64,000 bases of DNA from Chitinophaga agri (GCF_010093065.1 NZ_CP048113.1:6900001-6964000), one strand, 5' to 3'; counted from the first letter of the stretch, positions 9,069 through 19,244 are shown. Notes: generated from the letters alone by a model not told the origin. Translations and numbers: made by a program.

Positions 9069-10601
9069 TTATGCAGCTTTGCGTCTGCTCTTTCTGGCCA
9101 TATTTCTTTGCATTATTTTCTGAATAAGTGTTTTGAGCCTGGATTTATAGTCGGATACCAGCCATTCAGTATAGTTCTTTGTCACTTTTCCCAGGCATTT
9201 GCCGTATTGTTTTACGCGCCATTGTATTTCCTGGTCCAGTTTATCAGCCAGTTCCATCGCATGTGCAATAGAGTCACTGTTCTCGATGCACATCACGACG
9301 TGTTGCCTGATAGCGTCCCTAATAACGGTGGCAGGTTTCAGGCCGGCATCCAGTGCCTGCTGCCAGGCTTCCTGCACATCAAATGAGAACTGTAATGTGT
9401 TGGGAAAGTCGGAGCGGAGGTCGGCCGATATGACATGTGCCTCACGGGTTGACTGCTGATGGACGTATGCCATGAATGCTTCCGGTCTGTCGAATATCAG
9501 TTGCCAGTCTACGGGTGCCTGCCATTCTCCGAAACGTTCAACATTATTACCCAGATCGATGATGTTGAAGGTCTTTTTCTTTGGCAGGCTTCTGGAGCCC
9601 CTTCCGATCATCTGATGGTATAATGTCAGTGAAGTCGTGGCACGGTTCAGGATCACCGCCTGGATGGATGGCTCATCAAAGCCCGTGGTCAGGATAGATA
9701 CAGACGTGAGAATGGCGCCTTTGGTCTTCTTAAACCATCTGAGAATGTCTTCGCGTTCCGCGGCAGTTTGCCGGTTGTCGAGATGTCTGACAGGATAGCC
9801 TGCATCTTCAAATAGTTTGCAGACATTCCTTGAGGTAAATATCCCGTTGTTGAAGATCAGCGTCTTTTTATTTTTTGCGTGTGTTTCATATGCATGTAAC
9901 AGCAATTCGAGCATTGCTCTGGAAGAATATAACTCGTCGGAACTGCTGATGGTAAAGTCACCATAAATACCCGTCTTCAATGAGTTTAGTTCCACATCAT
10001 ACCGCCAGGTGACAGGTCGTGCGAGATACCCCTGGCTGATCAGGTTGCCGATGCTTTCGCCAATCACCAGTTCCTGATAGCTCTTCTTCATGGGTAGGTC
10101 GGCATCCGAACTTAAAGGGGTCGCAGTGACACCGATAACGATGGCGTCAGGAAATTTATGCAGCAGCTTCTGAAAAGCATTATGGTGTGCCTCATCAATA
10201 ATCACCAGACCGATCTGTGAAGGGTCGAACAGGCCGTCTTTAAGGCGGTTACGCAGTGTTTCCACCATGGCAACATAGCTGTCATAGTTATCTTTCTTCC
10301 GGACCTGTTTGACACTGCTATTGATCACCCTGGTTTTGATACCAGCTTTCTTCAGCGTGGCAGCTGTCTGGTCACATAATTCAACACGGTGCGTAAGTAC
10401 AATCGCCTTACGGTGATGACAGGTGACATACCATTTAGCTATTTCAGAGAAAATAACGGTTTTTCCTCCGCCGGTAGGCAGCTGGTAAAGGATCCTGTTG
10501 CCTTTAGGGGCATTCGTTACCTTTTCAAATAGTATATTAAGGTCGCGTTCCTGGTAGGGGTATAAGCCGGAGGGCTTAGGCGCTTTCACTTCGCTTCTCA
10601 T
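9069..10601 (-). CDS. DEAD/DEAH-box helicase (SSL2/type III restriction ResIII-like)
   Basis: A 510-residue superfamily 2 helicase. Visible motifs are Walker A (LPTGGGKTVIF), DEAH box (VIIDEAHH), motif III-like GVTATP, and motif VI (QMIGRGSRSLPKK). The C-terminal about 140 residues are helical and basic, without a nuclease signature. It therefore looks like a stand-alone ATP-dependent helicase, probably in DNA repair or nucleic-acid remodelling. No restriction or modification partner is next to it. ATG 10601 gives MRSEVKAPKPSGLYPYQ, a good family-like N-terminus; GTG 10646 is an alternative. Confidence 0.85.
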   Translation of the reverse strand: MRSEVKAPKPSGLYPYQERDLNILFEKVTNAPKGNRILYQLPTGGGKTVIFSEIAKWYVTCHHRKAIVLTHRVELCDQTAATLKKAGIKTRVINSSVKQVRKKDNYDSYVAMVETLRNRLKDGLFDPSQIGLVIIDEAHHNAFQKLLHKFPDAIVIGVTATPLSSDADLPMKKSYQELVIGESIGNLISQGYLARPVTWRYDVELNSLKTGIYGDFTISSSDELYSSRAMLELLLHAYETHAKNKKTLIFNNGIFTSRNVCKLFEDAGYPVRHLDNRQTAAEREDILRWFKKTKGAILTSVSILTTGFDEPSIQAVILNRATTSLTLYHQMIGRGSRSLPKKKTFNIIDLGNNVERFGEWQAPVDWQLIFDRPEAFMAYVHQQSTREAHVISADLRSDFPNTLQFSFDVQEAWQQALDAGLKPATVIRDAIRQHVVMCIENSDSIAHAMELADKLDQEIQWRVKQYGKCLGKVTKNYTEWLVSDYKSRLKTLIQKIMQRNMARKSRRKAA

Positions 10602-10806
10602 AAATGATCTTCTGTTAGTTGTATGCTTAATGACTGCTCTTCCCACAATATGTGGAGACAGATGATACCATGAAGTATATCAAACCTGGGGCCAATGGGT
10701 TGATCCGGGTGATAGGGCTGATGGAAGTTTAACAGGGTTTTGGGAAGTGATAGTGCCGGTATTTCGTAATCTGGAGGACAGTTACTAACTTTCTCAAAAT
10801 AAGCGT

Positions 10807-11715
10807 ATGAGCAGGATCCACGTTATTGTGTTAATTAATTTCATTGCAGCCGCTACCGGAGTAAGCGTATCTGCACAGCAGACAAATCTTCCGGCAGTAG
10901 TGGCGCCGGGTGCTGAGTTGAAGAAGGTGTCCGGAACATTTGCTTTCTCAGAAGGGCCCGCAGTTAATAAGCGGGGGGATATTTACTTCACCGACCAGCC
11001 GAATGATAAAATATGGAAGTATGACAGGGCAGGTCATTTATCCTTGTTCATGGATAAGACAGGTCGTTCCAACGGGTTGTATTTTGACAGACAGGGGAAC
11101 CTGATCGCATGCGCAGATGAGAAGAATGAACTATGGTCTATCGGTCCGGGGAAGAAGGTAACGGTGTTACTCAGTGAGTACGAGGGAAAACACCTGAATG
11201 GTCCTAATGACCTGTGGATTGATCCGAAGGGAGGTATTTACTTTACAGACCCTTACTATCAACGTGATTACTGGGAGCGTAAGCAGCCGGAGATCCCGGG
11301 TCAGAAGGTGTATTATCTGCCTAAAGGCGCCAGCAGGCCGGTGATAGTAGAAGATAGTGTGGTGAAGCCGAATGGTATTGTAGGCACACCAGATGGAAAG
11401 TACCTGTATGTTGCCGATATACAGGCGAATAAGACCTATCGGTATGCGATTGGAGCAGATGGTCGCCTGACGGATCGCCAGGAGTTTGTGCCACAGGGCT
11501 CTGATGGGATGACACTGGATAACGAGGGGAATCTGTATATCACAGGACGTGGAGTGACGGTATATGACCAGACGGGAAAAAAGTTAGGAAATATACCGGT
11601 ATCTGCAAACTGGACGGGTAATGTGTGTTTTGGCGGCAAAAAAAGGAACATGCTGTTCATTACCGCTTCGGAAGCCGTATATACCCTGCAGATGAGGGTA
11701 AAGGGTGTGGAGTGA
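10807..11715 (+). CDS. SMP-30/gluconolactonase-like secreted protein
   Basis: A 302-residue protein with a clear signal peptide (hydrophobic to about residue 24, ending VSAQ). The mature part is a six-bladed beta-propeller of the SMP-30/gluconolactonase/LRE family: FSEGPAVNKRGDIYFTDQPNDKIW, NGLYFDRQGNL, LNGPNDLWIDPKGGIYFTDPYY and PNGIVGTPDGKYLYVAD carry the metal-site Glu, Asn and Asp residues expected in the family. Likely periplasmic lactone hydrolysis in sugar-acid metabolism. A hairpin terminator lies 32 bases downstream. Confidence 0.9.
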   Translation: MSRIHVIVLINFIAAATGVSVSAQQTNLPAVVAPGAELKKVSGTFAFSEGPAVNKRGDIYFTDQPNDKIWKYDRAGHLSLFMDKTGRSNGLYFDRQGNLIACADEKNELWSIGPGKKVTVLLSEYEGKHLNGPNDLWIDPKGGIYFTDPYYQRDYWERKQPEIPGQKVYYLPKGASRPVIVEDSVVKPNGIVGTPDGKYLYVADIQANKTYRYAIGADGRLTDRQEFVPQGSDGMTLDNEGNLYITGRGVTVYDQTGKKLGNIPVSANWTGNVCFGGKKRNMLFITASEAVYTLQMRVKGVE

Positions 11716-11747
11716 CCGGATAAGATTATATTGTTCAGCGTATAAGC

Positions 11748-11783
11748 AGCGATGCCGGAGACTTTCTCCGGCGTCGCTGTTTA
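11748..11783 (+). terminator. Terminator between the SMP-30 and GH43 genes
   Basis: A 13-bp GC-rich stem (11748-11760 with 11766-11778, one G.U pair, 5-base loop) is followed by GTTTAATT. It separates convergent genes and may act on both strands. Confidence 0.75.
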
Positions 11784-11799
11784 ATTGACAGAGAGGCGG

Positions 11800-12756
11800 C
11801 TATTTTACCTTCAGCCACCGGAACGAGGTCTTATCTGCCACCAGGAGAGAAGGACCGGATTTCGAGCGTTTAAATGCCAGTTTCAGCATACCCGTTACCC
11901 GGGGAGATACCTTCTCCTGATCATGGTGTGTATGTAATACATAATACATCTGTTGTTTCCTATCAGTAAAGACGTCCCCATGGCCACTGCCGTTATACCC
12001 GATGGTATGCCTGCTGATGATCGGGTTGCCTTCATACTTTGTCCAGGGGCCTGCAGGCGATGGGGCAGTAGCATAACCTACAGCGTAATCCTTGTTCCGG
12101 AAATCATTCGCAGAATAAATAAGGTAGTAGTTATTTTCATACTTCAGTACCGTAGGCCCCTCCGTGACCGGCCAGTCCGATCCGGCAGTATTCTCCCATC
12201 CGGCAGTACCGGATATACATTCTTTTTCCGTACCGGGAATGATATCAGAGAGGTCGGGCTTCATTTCCACGACGAAGATCCGGTTACCGTTCTGTAATCT
12301 GACATGGTAGAGGTAAACTTTTCCATCGTCATCGAAGAAGAGGAAGGGATCGATCTGCTTGCCCGTACCGCTGAGCGCAAAGAGGCTATCCTGTTTGAAA
12401 GGCCCCGCCGGACTCGTCGCCCTGGCAATAGCGATGTGCTCGTCAGCAGTATACGCCATGTAGTATCGGCCATTGCGGGCAATGACCTGCGGGGCCCAGA
12501 AGCCACCGGCTCCGAAGGCCTCGCCACGTCTCAGTGCAAGGGTATCCGTGGTGCCCTTTACAGGTGCCCAGGTGGCCAGGTTATCTGATGTATATACAGG
12601 AAAACCTTTATTACTGCCGGTGCCGTAGAGATAGAACTTTCCTTTATCAGCGAAGATCGTTGGATCAGCCAGGAAGATAGCGGGTTGCTGGGCCAGGCCA
12701 TTGGATATGATGCCGGTCACCAGTAACGCGCTGAAGAAAGATATTTTATTGACCAT
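11800..12756 (-). CDS. Glycoside hydrolase family 43 protein
   Basis: A 318-residue secreted five-bladed propeller enzyme. The signal peptide starts MVNKISFFSALLV and ends near GLAQQ. GH43 landmarks are the catalytic-base Asp in FLADPTIF, FWAPQVIARNGRYYMAYTA, the pKa-modulating Asp in QIDPFLFFDDDGKVYLYHV, and the acid Glu in VTEGPTVLKYENNYYLIYSA, all in the normal order. Arabinan or xylan side-chain cleavage is typical for GH43, but the subfamily is not assigned here. ATG 12756 is chosen over an upstream ATG at 12804 because it begins a standard signal peptide. It is a single gene, convergent with the SMP-30 gene. Confidence 0.9.
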   Translation of the reverse strand: MVNKISFFSALLVTGIISNGLAQQPAIFLADPTIFADKGKFYLYGTGSNKGFPVYTSDNLATWAPVKGTTDTLALRRGEAFGAGGFWAPQVIARNGRYYMAYTADEHIAIARATSPAGPFKQDSLFALSGTGKQIDPFLFFDDDGKVYLYHVRLQNGNRIFVVEMKPDLSDIIPGTEKECISGTAGWENTAGSDWPVTEGPTVLKYENNYYLIYSANDFRNKDYAVGYATAPSPAGPWTKYEGNPIISRHTIGYNGSGHGDVFTDRKQQMYYVLHTHHDQEKVSPRVTGMLKLAFKRSKSGPSLLVADKTSFRWLKVK

Positions 12757-12960
12757 GCCTGTTAAGATAAGGATCCGGACCCGGATTTCCAGAGAATAAT
12801 ACAAACAGGTACGGGTATCCGCTGGCTACTTCGGATTTGACATTATGCAGGACGGGGGATCGGTGCCGTTTATATGTCACTGATCTTCTTTATAGTGTTT
12901 GTTAGTTGTATGTTCGCCCACAATTATTAATAGTAGCTGTGCGTATCTAAACTAACTGAA

Positions 12961-12990
12961 AACGCCCCCTGAGTTCAGGAGGCGTTTTTT
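12961..12990 (-). terminator. Hairpin terminator downstream of the VF530 gene
   Basis: Near-perfect inverted repeat AACGCCCCCTGA / TCAGGAGGCGTT with one mismatch. It is followed by T-runs on either strand (TTTTTT on plus, GTTTTC on minus). Its place, 22 bases after the minus-strand stop at 13012, fits that gene. Confidence 0.7.
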
Positions 12991-13011
12991 ATTTATTTTC
13001 CGGATCGTGCG

Positions 13012-13254
13012 TTATTTCAGTTTACCTGTGCGTAAGGCGTATTTGTAGAAGTCTTCTACTTTGGTCCTTGCCCAGGGCGTTTTACGCAGGAACTTCAGGC
13101 TGGACTGTATGGAAGGATCACTGATAAAGCAGTTGATCCTGATCTGGTAGCCCAGCTCTTCCCATCCGAAGCTTTCTACCAGGTGTGTGATGATCTTTTC
13201 GAGCGTAAGGCCGTGTAAAGGGTCTTTTGATGTATTCCCTGTTTCCATATTCAT
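13012..13254 (-). CDS. VF530 family (DUF2132) small DNA-binding protein
   Basis: The 80-residue product matches the VF530/DUF2132 family: [28 protein letters not shown], then [24 protein letters not shown] and VEDFYKY. The family has a small alpha/beta fold proposed from structure to bind DNA; its role is unknown. It is intact at normal length and monocistronic, with a terminator close behind. Confidence 0.9.
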   Translation of the reverse strand: MNMETGNTSKDPLHGLTLEKIITHLVESFGWEELGYQIRINCFISDPSIQSSLKFLRKTPWARTKVEDFYKYALRTGKLK

Positions 13255-13340
13255 GCAGTTTGCTCAGCAAAGATACGGGACTTACACCGTTCCCGCTACT
13301 GTTTATATTTTCCTGAAGCCTCGATACCATCTAAATGAAC

Positions 13341-13367
13341 AAGGTGTACCAATGACTGATACACCTT
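13341..13367 (-). terminator. Terminator of the FdhF/YdeP gene
   Basis: An 8-bp stem AAGGTGTA / TACACCTT (13341-13348 with 13360-13367) lies 37 bases beyond the stop of the minus-strand oxidoreductase and is followed on that strand by TGTTCATTT. Confidence 0.6.
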
Positions 13368-13403
13368 TCTTTAATAGTTGATTTATTGATGATATTCCTT
13401 GTT

Positions 13404-15719
13404 TTAAACTTCCTGATGTCTTCTGATCTTGATGACCACCCGTTTTGATGCCGGCATATTACTTTCGTCTACCGTATTATTGATAGAGACAAGCACATTC
13501 GTCTCGGGGAAATAGGTGACGGTATCCTTTTCCGGTATACTGTAAGGCACTACCAGGAACAGTCGGGCCACCCGTTCAATACCATCATCATAATTGAAAA
13601 GATCTACTTTATCGCCCTCTGCGAAGCCTGCCTTTTCCATATCAACAGGATTCATGAATATGACACGGCGCTCATTCCTGATGCCCCTGTACCGGTCTTC
13701 AAGCCCATAGATCGTTGTGTTGAACTGATCGTGCGTGCGTGTGGTCGCCATGGCATATTCGTCTGCCGCAAGCTGGTTGAGCGGTACACCTGTTACTGAA
13801 AAGGCGGCACGTGTATCGGAAATACTACTTTTAAATTTGCCTTCTCTGGGGCCATTGGGAAGATAGAACCCGCTGCGTTGCCTGACTTTCGTGTTGTAAT
13901 CTTCAAACCCGGGAATACAGGCCGCGATGGCATCTCTTACGGCGTCGTAGCTGTTTTCAAACAGGTCCCAGTTCACCACCGAGCGGTCTCCCAGTGTGGC
14001 TTTTGCCATTCTGCATACAATGTGTGTTTCATTGAGCAACTGATCGGATACTGGTTTCAGCATCCCTTTGGATGATTGTACAACGCCCATAGAGTTCTCG
14101 GTACTGATGAACTGATGTACGCCGTTGACCATGTCAATATCACTACGGGATAATGCAGGCAGGATCAATGCTTCTTCGCCATGTACCAGGTGGCCGCGGT
14201 TTAATTTGGTAGATACCTGTACACTCAGTTTCAGTTTTCTCATGGCAGCTGCTGTGAAGGTAGTATCTGGTGTAGCTGACAGGAAATTGCCGCCCATCCC
14301 GAAGAACACCTTTACCTTGCCTTCGTGCATGGCCTTTATCGTTTTCACTACATCATATCCATGTTCACGCGGCGGATTAAATCCAAATACTTTCTGCAGC
14401 CGGTCCAGCTGTTCCTGACGAGGTTTTTCCATGATCATCATGGTACGGTTTCCCTGTACGTTACTATGCCCGCGGACAGGACAAACACCGCCTCCCCTGA
14501 TGCCGATACTTCCTTTTAATAACAACAGGTTGACGATCTCCTTTAGCATATCCACACCGTTCTTCTGTTGCGTCAGTCCCATTCCCCAGCACACGATGAT
14601 GCGTTTCTTGTCACGCAAAATATCTGCTGCTGCCTGTATATCCGCTACCGGTACAGCGGCGGATGCGGCCAGTTCATGTAACTGATAGGTGCTGAGCTGC
14701 TGAATGAACGCCTGATAACCGACAGTATTTTCATTGATAAAATCGTGATTAAATACCTGTCCGGGGGCCCTCTGTTCTGCTTCATACAAGAGTAGTTCAA
14801 TAGCCTTCAGTAAGGCCATATCTCCATTGATCTTCACCTGCAGGAACAGGTCGGCCAGCTTAACCCCGTGTCCGATAACACCATTGAACTGTTGTGGATT
14901 CCGGAACCCCATCAATCCCGCTTCCGGCAACGGATTGATAGCAATGACCTTTGCACCGTTGCGCTTCCCTTTTTCAAGGGCACTCATCATGCGTGGCGCA
15001 TTTGTGCCGGGATTATGACCTATGATGACAATAACATCCGTATCATAAAAGTCATCAAGTGTGACAGATCCTTTTCCCAGTCCGATCACATCGGCCAGGG
15101 CAACACCTGAAGTCTCATGACACATATTGGAGCAGTCGGGCATGTTGTTCGTACCAAATTCTCTGACAAATAACTGATATACAAAAGACGCCTCGTTGCT
15201 GGTACGTCCGGAGGTATAGAACGCCGCTTCATCAGGAGAATCAAGCGCATTCAGATGTTGTCCGATCTTATTAAAGGCATCCTGCCAGCTGATCGGCTGA
15301 TAATGCGTTCCGCCTTTGGGCATGTACATCGGTTCTGCGAGCCGGCCTTTCTTTCCAATTTCATAGTCTGTCAGACTGGCCAGATCAGCTACTGCATTTT
15401 CTGCGAAGAATTCGGCTGTCAGCTTTTTTCCTGTCGCTTCTTCCGCCAGTGCCTTGGCGCCATTCTCACAGTATTCCCCTATCGGAGAACGTTCATCATC
15501 CGGGTCAGGCCATGCACAGCTGGGACAGTCAAATCCGCCCCGCTGGTTCATCTTTAGTAATGCTTTCATGCCCCTGAAGGCGATACGCTCTTCCTGCAGA
15601 TCACTGAGCGCTGCTAATACAGCCGGAATACCGGCAGCCCAGTGTTTGGCAGGCTTCAGTTCAAGTTTTAACAGCTTTACAGGATTCTCGGCTGATGGCG
15701 TTTTCTGTTCCTCTTTCAT
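13404..15719 (-). CDS. FdhF/YdeP family molybdopterin oxidoreductase
   Basis: A 771-residue cytoplasmic molybdopterin enzyme of the formate-dehydrogenase-alpha-like FdhF/YdeP family. The N-terminus has DCPSCAWPDP followed by GEYCENGAKA (Cys65, 68, 84), the cluster-binding region of this subgroup. Then come YTSGRTSNEASFVYQLFVREFGTNN, VVIIGHNPGTNAPRMM, and the C-terminal molydop-binding domain with TRTHDQFNTTIYG and RRVIFMNPVDMEKAGFAEGD. There is no signal peptide. The electron partner and substrate are unknown; the E. coli homologue YdeP is linked to acid resistance. It is monocistronic, with a 14-base dyad-containing promoter region upstream. Confidence 0.9.
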   Translation of the reverse strand: MKEEQKTPSAENPVKLLKLELKPAKHWAAGIPAVLAALSDLQEERIAFRGMKALLKMNQRGGFDCPSCAWPDPDDERSPIGEYCENGAKALAEEATGKKLTAEFFAENAVADLASLTDYEIGKKGRLAEPMYMPKGGTHYQPISWQDAFNKIGQHLNALDSPDEAAFYTSGRTSNEASFVYQLFVREFGTNNMPDCSNMCHETSGVALADVIGLGKGSVTLDDFYDTDVIVIIGHNPGTNAPRMMSALEKGKRNGAKVIAINPLPEAGLMGFRNPQQFNGVIGHGVKLADLFLQVKINGDMALLKAIELLLYEAEQRAPGQVFNHDFINENTVGYQAFIQQLSTYQLHELAASAAVPVADIQAAADILRDKKRIIVCWGMGLTQQKNGVDMLKEIVNLLLLKGSIGIRGGGVCPVRGHSNVQGNRTMMIMEKPRQEQLDRLQKVFGFNPPREHGYDVVKTIKAMHEGKVKVFFGMGGNFLSATPDTTFTAAAMRKLKLSVQVSTKLNRGHLVHGEEALILPALSRSDIDMVNGVHQFISTENSMGVVQSSKGMLKPVSDQLLNETHIVCRMAKATLGDRSVVNWDLFENSYDAVRDAIAACIPGFEDYNTKVRQRSGFYLPNGPREGKFKSSISDTRAAFSVTGVPLNQLAADEYAMATTRTHDQFNTTIYGLEDRYRGIRNERRVIFMNPVDMEKAGFAEGDKVDLFNYDDGIERVARLFLVVPYSIPEKDTVTYFPETNVLVSINNTVDESNMPASKRVVIKIRRHQEV

Positions 15720-15786
15720 GATGTACGATGATTAACTAACAAACAGTGCGATGAGTAAGTTGGTTCGTTGGATGATACCTGGGTAC

Positions 15787-15804
15787 ACTTCCATTGATGG
15801 AAGT
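15787..15804. promoter_or_regulatory. Dyad upstream of the FdhF/YdeP gene
   Basis: Perfect dyad ACTTCCA-TTGA-TGGAAGT, 68 bases before the start codon of the minus-strand oxidoreductase. It could be a repressor or activator site. No regulator gene is adjacent, so the assignment is only positional. Confidence 0.3.
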
Positions 15805-15931
15805 TAAAATGAATGGAGGTATTATTTGATGGAGGGAGAAGGAAAACGATGAATTGGCTAACAAATACCAAAAAAAATACAACTCATTTACTGCAGCGTA
15901 AAGAGGGGAATATGTTTAGCAGGAAGGCAAG

Positions 15932-15985
15932 AAAACTGCAACACACCCAAGGGCAGAGAAGCTGACTTTGGTGTGTTGCAGTTTT
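15932..15985 (-). terminator. Terminator of the FtsX-type permease gene
   Basis: A 16-bp perfect stem (15932-15947 with 15970-15985) with a 22-base loop, followed by TTTTCTTG on the minus strand, 18 bases beyond the stop codon at 16004. Confidence 0.75.
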
Positions 15986-16003
15986 ACAGGTGTGCAGGTG
16001 GTG

Positions 16004-18421
16004 TTATTCTGATCTTAATGCTTTTACTGGATTCATGAGTGCCGCTTTGACTGCCAGCAGGCTGACCGTCAGCAGTGCGGTCATGACGCTCAATACCCCT
16101 GCGATACCGATCATCCACCATTGTATGGCTACCCGGTAGGCAAAGCCCTGCAACCATTCCTGCATAGCCCACCATATTGCCGGTGTGGCGATGAGAATGG
16201 CTATTAGTACGAGTTTTACAAAATCAGAGGAAAGCAAAGTAACGATATTGGTGACAGAGGCGCCCATTACCTTTCGTACGCCGATCTCTTTTACCCGCTG
16301 TTCGGTGGTGTAGGTCGCCAATCCGAATAGTCCCAGGCAGGCGATCAGGATCGTCAGGGCGGCAAAGGCTGCGAACAGTTCTCCGAAGCGGGCGTCCTGT
16401 TTGTACTGTTTGTTGAACGACTGGTCCAGGAAGCTATAGAGGAACGGGCGATGTGGTACGAGGGTACGCCATCTCTGTTCGAGTGCTTTTAAAGTCTGGG
16501 ATAGATGATCTGTCTTTATACGGAGCGATAGCTTATTCAGTGACTGATAAGGCGCCATTCTCATGGCTAGTGGCTCCACTTTTTTGTGCAGGGACTGATA
16601 ATTAAAATCTTTTACCACACCAATGACGGTTCCTTTGCGTCCCCATTGTTCAAAACGTTTACCGACGATCTCCTGAGGATCTGAATAGCCATATTGTTTC
16701 ATGGCCGCTTCATTGATCAGGAGAGATCCTTCCGCATCAACAGGGAAGTTGCGGGAGTACGGCCTTCCAGCTGCCATTTTTATTTCATATACCGGGATGA
16801 AATCGTAGTCAATCTCGTACATGGCAGGTGTTTCACTTTTCATGTCACCACTACGGGACTCAATATGAGTGGTGCCATTCGGGTAGAAATCGCCTGGTAC
16901 GGCCCTGGACGCGGAGATGGACTGTACCGCAGGGTTTTCGGCCAGTGCGGCTTTGATGGCTTCTACTGATTCATTCACTTTCTGGTCGCCACCATAGTCG
17001 ATCACCAGCATCTGATCCTGACGGAAGCCCAGTGTATGCGACCGCATATGCCGGAGCTGAGAATAAACGATCATGGTACCTGCGATCAGTGCAACAGATA
17101 AACTGAACTGCACCACTACCAATCCCTTACGTAGGGCGACGCCTTTGTTGGACGAACGGAACTGACCTTTCAGTACTTCTACAGGCCTGAACCGTGATAA
17201 TACCCAGGCCGGATAGGTGCCGGCCAGCAATCCTAAGAGGAAGGGCATGATAGCAAGTATAGGTGTGATCTTCCAGGACAGAAGCAATTTATAGTTAAGA
17301 GGCTTACCCGATATTTCACTGATAAATGGCAGGGCGATAGTCGTAAGTATTACGGACAGCAATACAGCTGCGAATGAGATCAGGATGGACTCTGTGAGGA
17401 ACTGGTATATCAGGCCCCGCTGATAGGCGCCTACAGCCTTTCTTACACCAACTTCCCGTGCCCTTTCCATGGAGCGGGCAGTAGAGAGGTTTACGAAATT
17501 GATGCAGGCAATGAGCAGGATGAAGATGCCGATCATTGAAAAGATGTACACGTTCGACAGACTACCCGTAGGACCTGGCTGTCGCTGGGCTTTTGAGTGC
17601 AGGTATGCGGCTGATAAAGGCTCAAAAGCGATGGTGTAAAGATCATTATTGTTCTTCGGGTAATGACGGGATACATAGTCGGGAATCTTGGCCGCCAGCG
17701 TTTTAATATTTGTGTGAGGAGCCAGCAGGAAATAAGTATAGAAGTCAATGTATCCCCATTCATTAAAGATCTCGGGACGCCATTTTATGAAGGTGGTCAT
17801 GGAGACCAGTGCCTGGAAGGTAAGATGTGAATTGGCAGGTACGTCTTCGATCATACCCGTTACGGTGAAGGCCTCCTGGTTTTCTACGCGCAGTGTTTTT
17901 CCAACGGGGTTCTGATCGCCAAAATATTTCCGGGCCAGACTTTGTGTCAGCACGATGCTGTTAGGGGCAACGAGGGCCTGTTTCGGATTGCCGGCCAGCA
18001 TCTTCCAGCTGAATACGTCAAAGACAGTTGAGTCGGTGAATACCATCCCTTCTTCCTGGAAGTGTTTGTCACCGTGCTCCAGCAGGAAGGTATTGGGGCT
18101 GGTGAACTGCACTATTTTCTCTATCTGCGGAAAGTCGGCCGCCAGGGCAGGAGCAGTCGGCGCATTTCCCCATACCTGGTATTCTTCAGGGGAGGGGGCG
18201 ACGTTCCTGTCGGCATTCTTAGCATTCCGGTAGGCATGTGTCACCCGGTAGATCCGGTCAAACCGGGTATTGTACCGGTCATATGACAGCTCATCCTGCA
18301 CATACATCATGATCAGGATACAACAGGTGATGCCAATTGCCAGCCCGGTGATGTTGATGGCCGAATAGGCCTTCTTCCGGGACAGGTTCCGCCAGGCAAT
18401 TTTAAGATAGTTCTTTAACAT
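16004..18421 (-). CDS. ABC transporter permease, MacB/FtsX type
   Basis: An 805-residue inner-membrane permease with two FtsX-like units. It begins MLKNYLKIAWRNLSRKKAYS, followed by a transmembrane helix (ITGLAIGITCCILIMMYV) and a MacB-type periplasmic core (to about residue 270). Three helices span about 285-420, a second periplasmic domain follows, and three C-terminal helices carry ERVKEIGVRKVMGASVTNIV, the coupling helix typical of FtsX domains. In Bacteroidota these long permeases often occur alone, far from an ATPase; none is next to it here. Likely role: lipoprotein or small-molecule export or signalling, substrate unknown. Confidence 0.9.
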   Translation of the reverse strand: MLKNYLKIAWRNLSRKKAYSAINITGLAIGITCCILIMMYVQDELSYDRYNTRFDRIYRVTHAYRNAKNADRNVAPSPEEYQVWGNAPTAPALAADFPQIEKIVQFTSPNTFLLEHGDKHFQEEGMVFTDSTVFDVFSWKMLAGNPKQALVAPNSIVLTQSLARKYFGDQNPVGKTLRVENQEAFTVTGMIEDVPANSHLTFQALVSMTTFIKWRPEIFNEWGYIDFYTYFLLAPHTNIKTLAAKIPDYVSRHYPKNNNDLYTIAFEPLSAAYLHSKAQRQPGPTGSLSNVYIFSMIGIFILLIACINFVNLSTARSMERAREVGVRKAVGAYQRGLIYQFLTESILISFAAVLLSVILTTIALPFISEISGKPLNYKLLLSWKITPILAIMPFLLGLLAGTYPAWVLSRFRPVEVLKGQFRSSNKGVALRKGLVVVQFSLSVALIAGTMIVYSQLRHMRSHTLGFRQDQMLVIDYGGDQKVNESVEAIKAALAENPAVQSISASRAVPGDFYPNGTTHIESRSGDMKSETPAMYEIDYDFIPVYEIKMAAGRPYSRNFPVDAEGSLLINEAAMKQYGYSDPQEIVGKRFEQWGRKGTVIGVVKDFNYQSLHKKVEPLAMRMAPYQSLNKLSLRIKTDHLSQTLKALEQRWRTLVPHRPFLYSFLDQSFNKQYKQDARFGELFAAFAALTILIACLGLFGLATYTTEQRVKEIGVRKVMGASVTNIVTLLSSDFVKLVLIAILIATPAIWWAMQEWLQGFAYRVAIQWWMIGIAGVLSVMTALLTVSLLAVKAALMNPVKALRSE

Positions 18422-18492
18422 AATGGTTGTTGGTATTATAGTGGCAATCTTAATGTAATCTGTAGGAACAAAAAGATTGCCATTCGTCTATA

Positions 18493-19071
18493 ATGGCTCC
18501 TGTGGCTGTCTTCCCTTTTTCTGGCGGATGGAAGTGTCCAGATACGGACATTCATTCCGGCCGGAAATGGACAGCTGGAATAGCGAAAGTTATTGATAAT
18601 AGCGGATATATGCGACCTCCGTATTACACGCCACTTCAAACGATGTATCGGGGCCCACTTGCGGAAGGGCGGGAATTAATGACGGGCGTCTGGACGTATT
18701 ATTACCCCTCGGGTAGCATTTATGCGCAGGGGGAATACGGGATAGGTGCGTTTATGGATTGTCAGTCAGGAGGGCCTGCGAGGACCTACTATAATTATAA
18801 GATAGGTCCGTGGACATATTGGTATGAGAACGGAAAATTACTGACCAGAGGAAACTATGTTCCCGGCAGGGCTACATGGAGGAATTCCTGTGGAACTGAT
18901 ACGGTGTTACAGTCGGCGGTGAATCATTCATGGAAGTTCTATGATAGTACGGGTAATGACATGCCGGAGGTAGACAGGAGTATCATCGACAAGATCAATA
19001 CCCGCCATGAAGGCACGCTTTATTTATATATACTAAGAGCGCCGGAGTTATCAGCCGGGACACGGGAGTAG
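18493..19071 (+). CDS. Hypothetical protein with MORN-like (YwqK-type) repeats
   Basis: A 192-residue product with two clear repeats of the antitoxin-like MORN variant: GVWTYYYPSGSIYAQGEYG and GPWTYWYENGKLLTRGNYV, with a weaker third (HSWKFYDSTGNDMPE). There is no signal peptide. ATG 18493 lacks a ribosome site and ATG 18610 is a possible alternative that still keeps all repeats. Such repeats occur in many Bacteroidota proteins of unknown role. The N-terminal 30 residues before the repeats look less protein-like. Confidence 0.6.
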   Translation: MAPVAVFPFSGGWKCPDTDIHSGRKWTAGIAKVIDNSGYMRPPYYTPLQTMYRGPLAEGRELMTGVWTYYYPSGSIYAQGEYGIGAFMDCQSGGPARTYYNYKIGPWTYWYENGKLLTRGNYVPGRATWRNSCGTDTVLQSAVNHSWKFYDSTGNDMPEVDRSIIDKINTRHEGTLYLYILRAPELSAGTRE

Positions 19072-19244
19072 TGGAGATTCTCCCCGTTGATGTGCTGTTT
19101 GTGCAGGATTCGCTTCAGCGTCTCTCTGGCCGGTAGCCTTTCGATGCAGGCGATTGATCGTCCTGAGTCGCCTTAATGACGTTTTCATCTTATTCAGTTA
19201 TCTTCGTGACCGAAACCAATATCCCATTACCTTAATTTATTCCT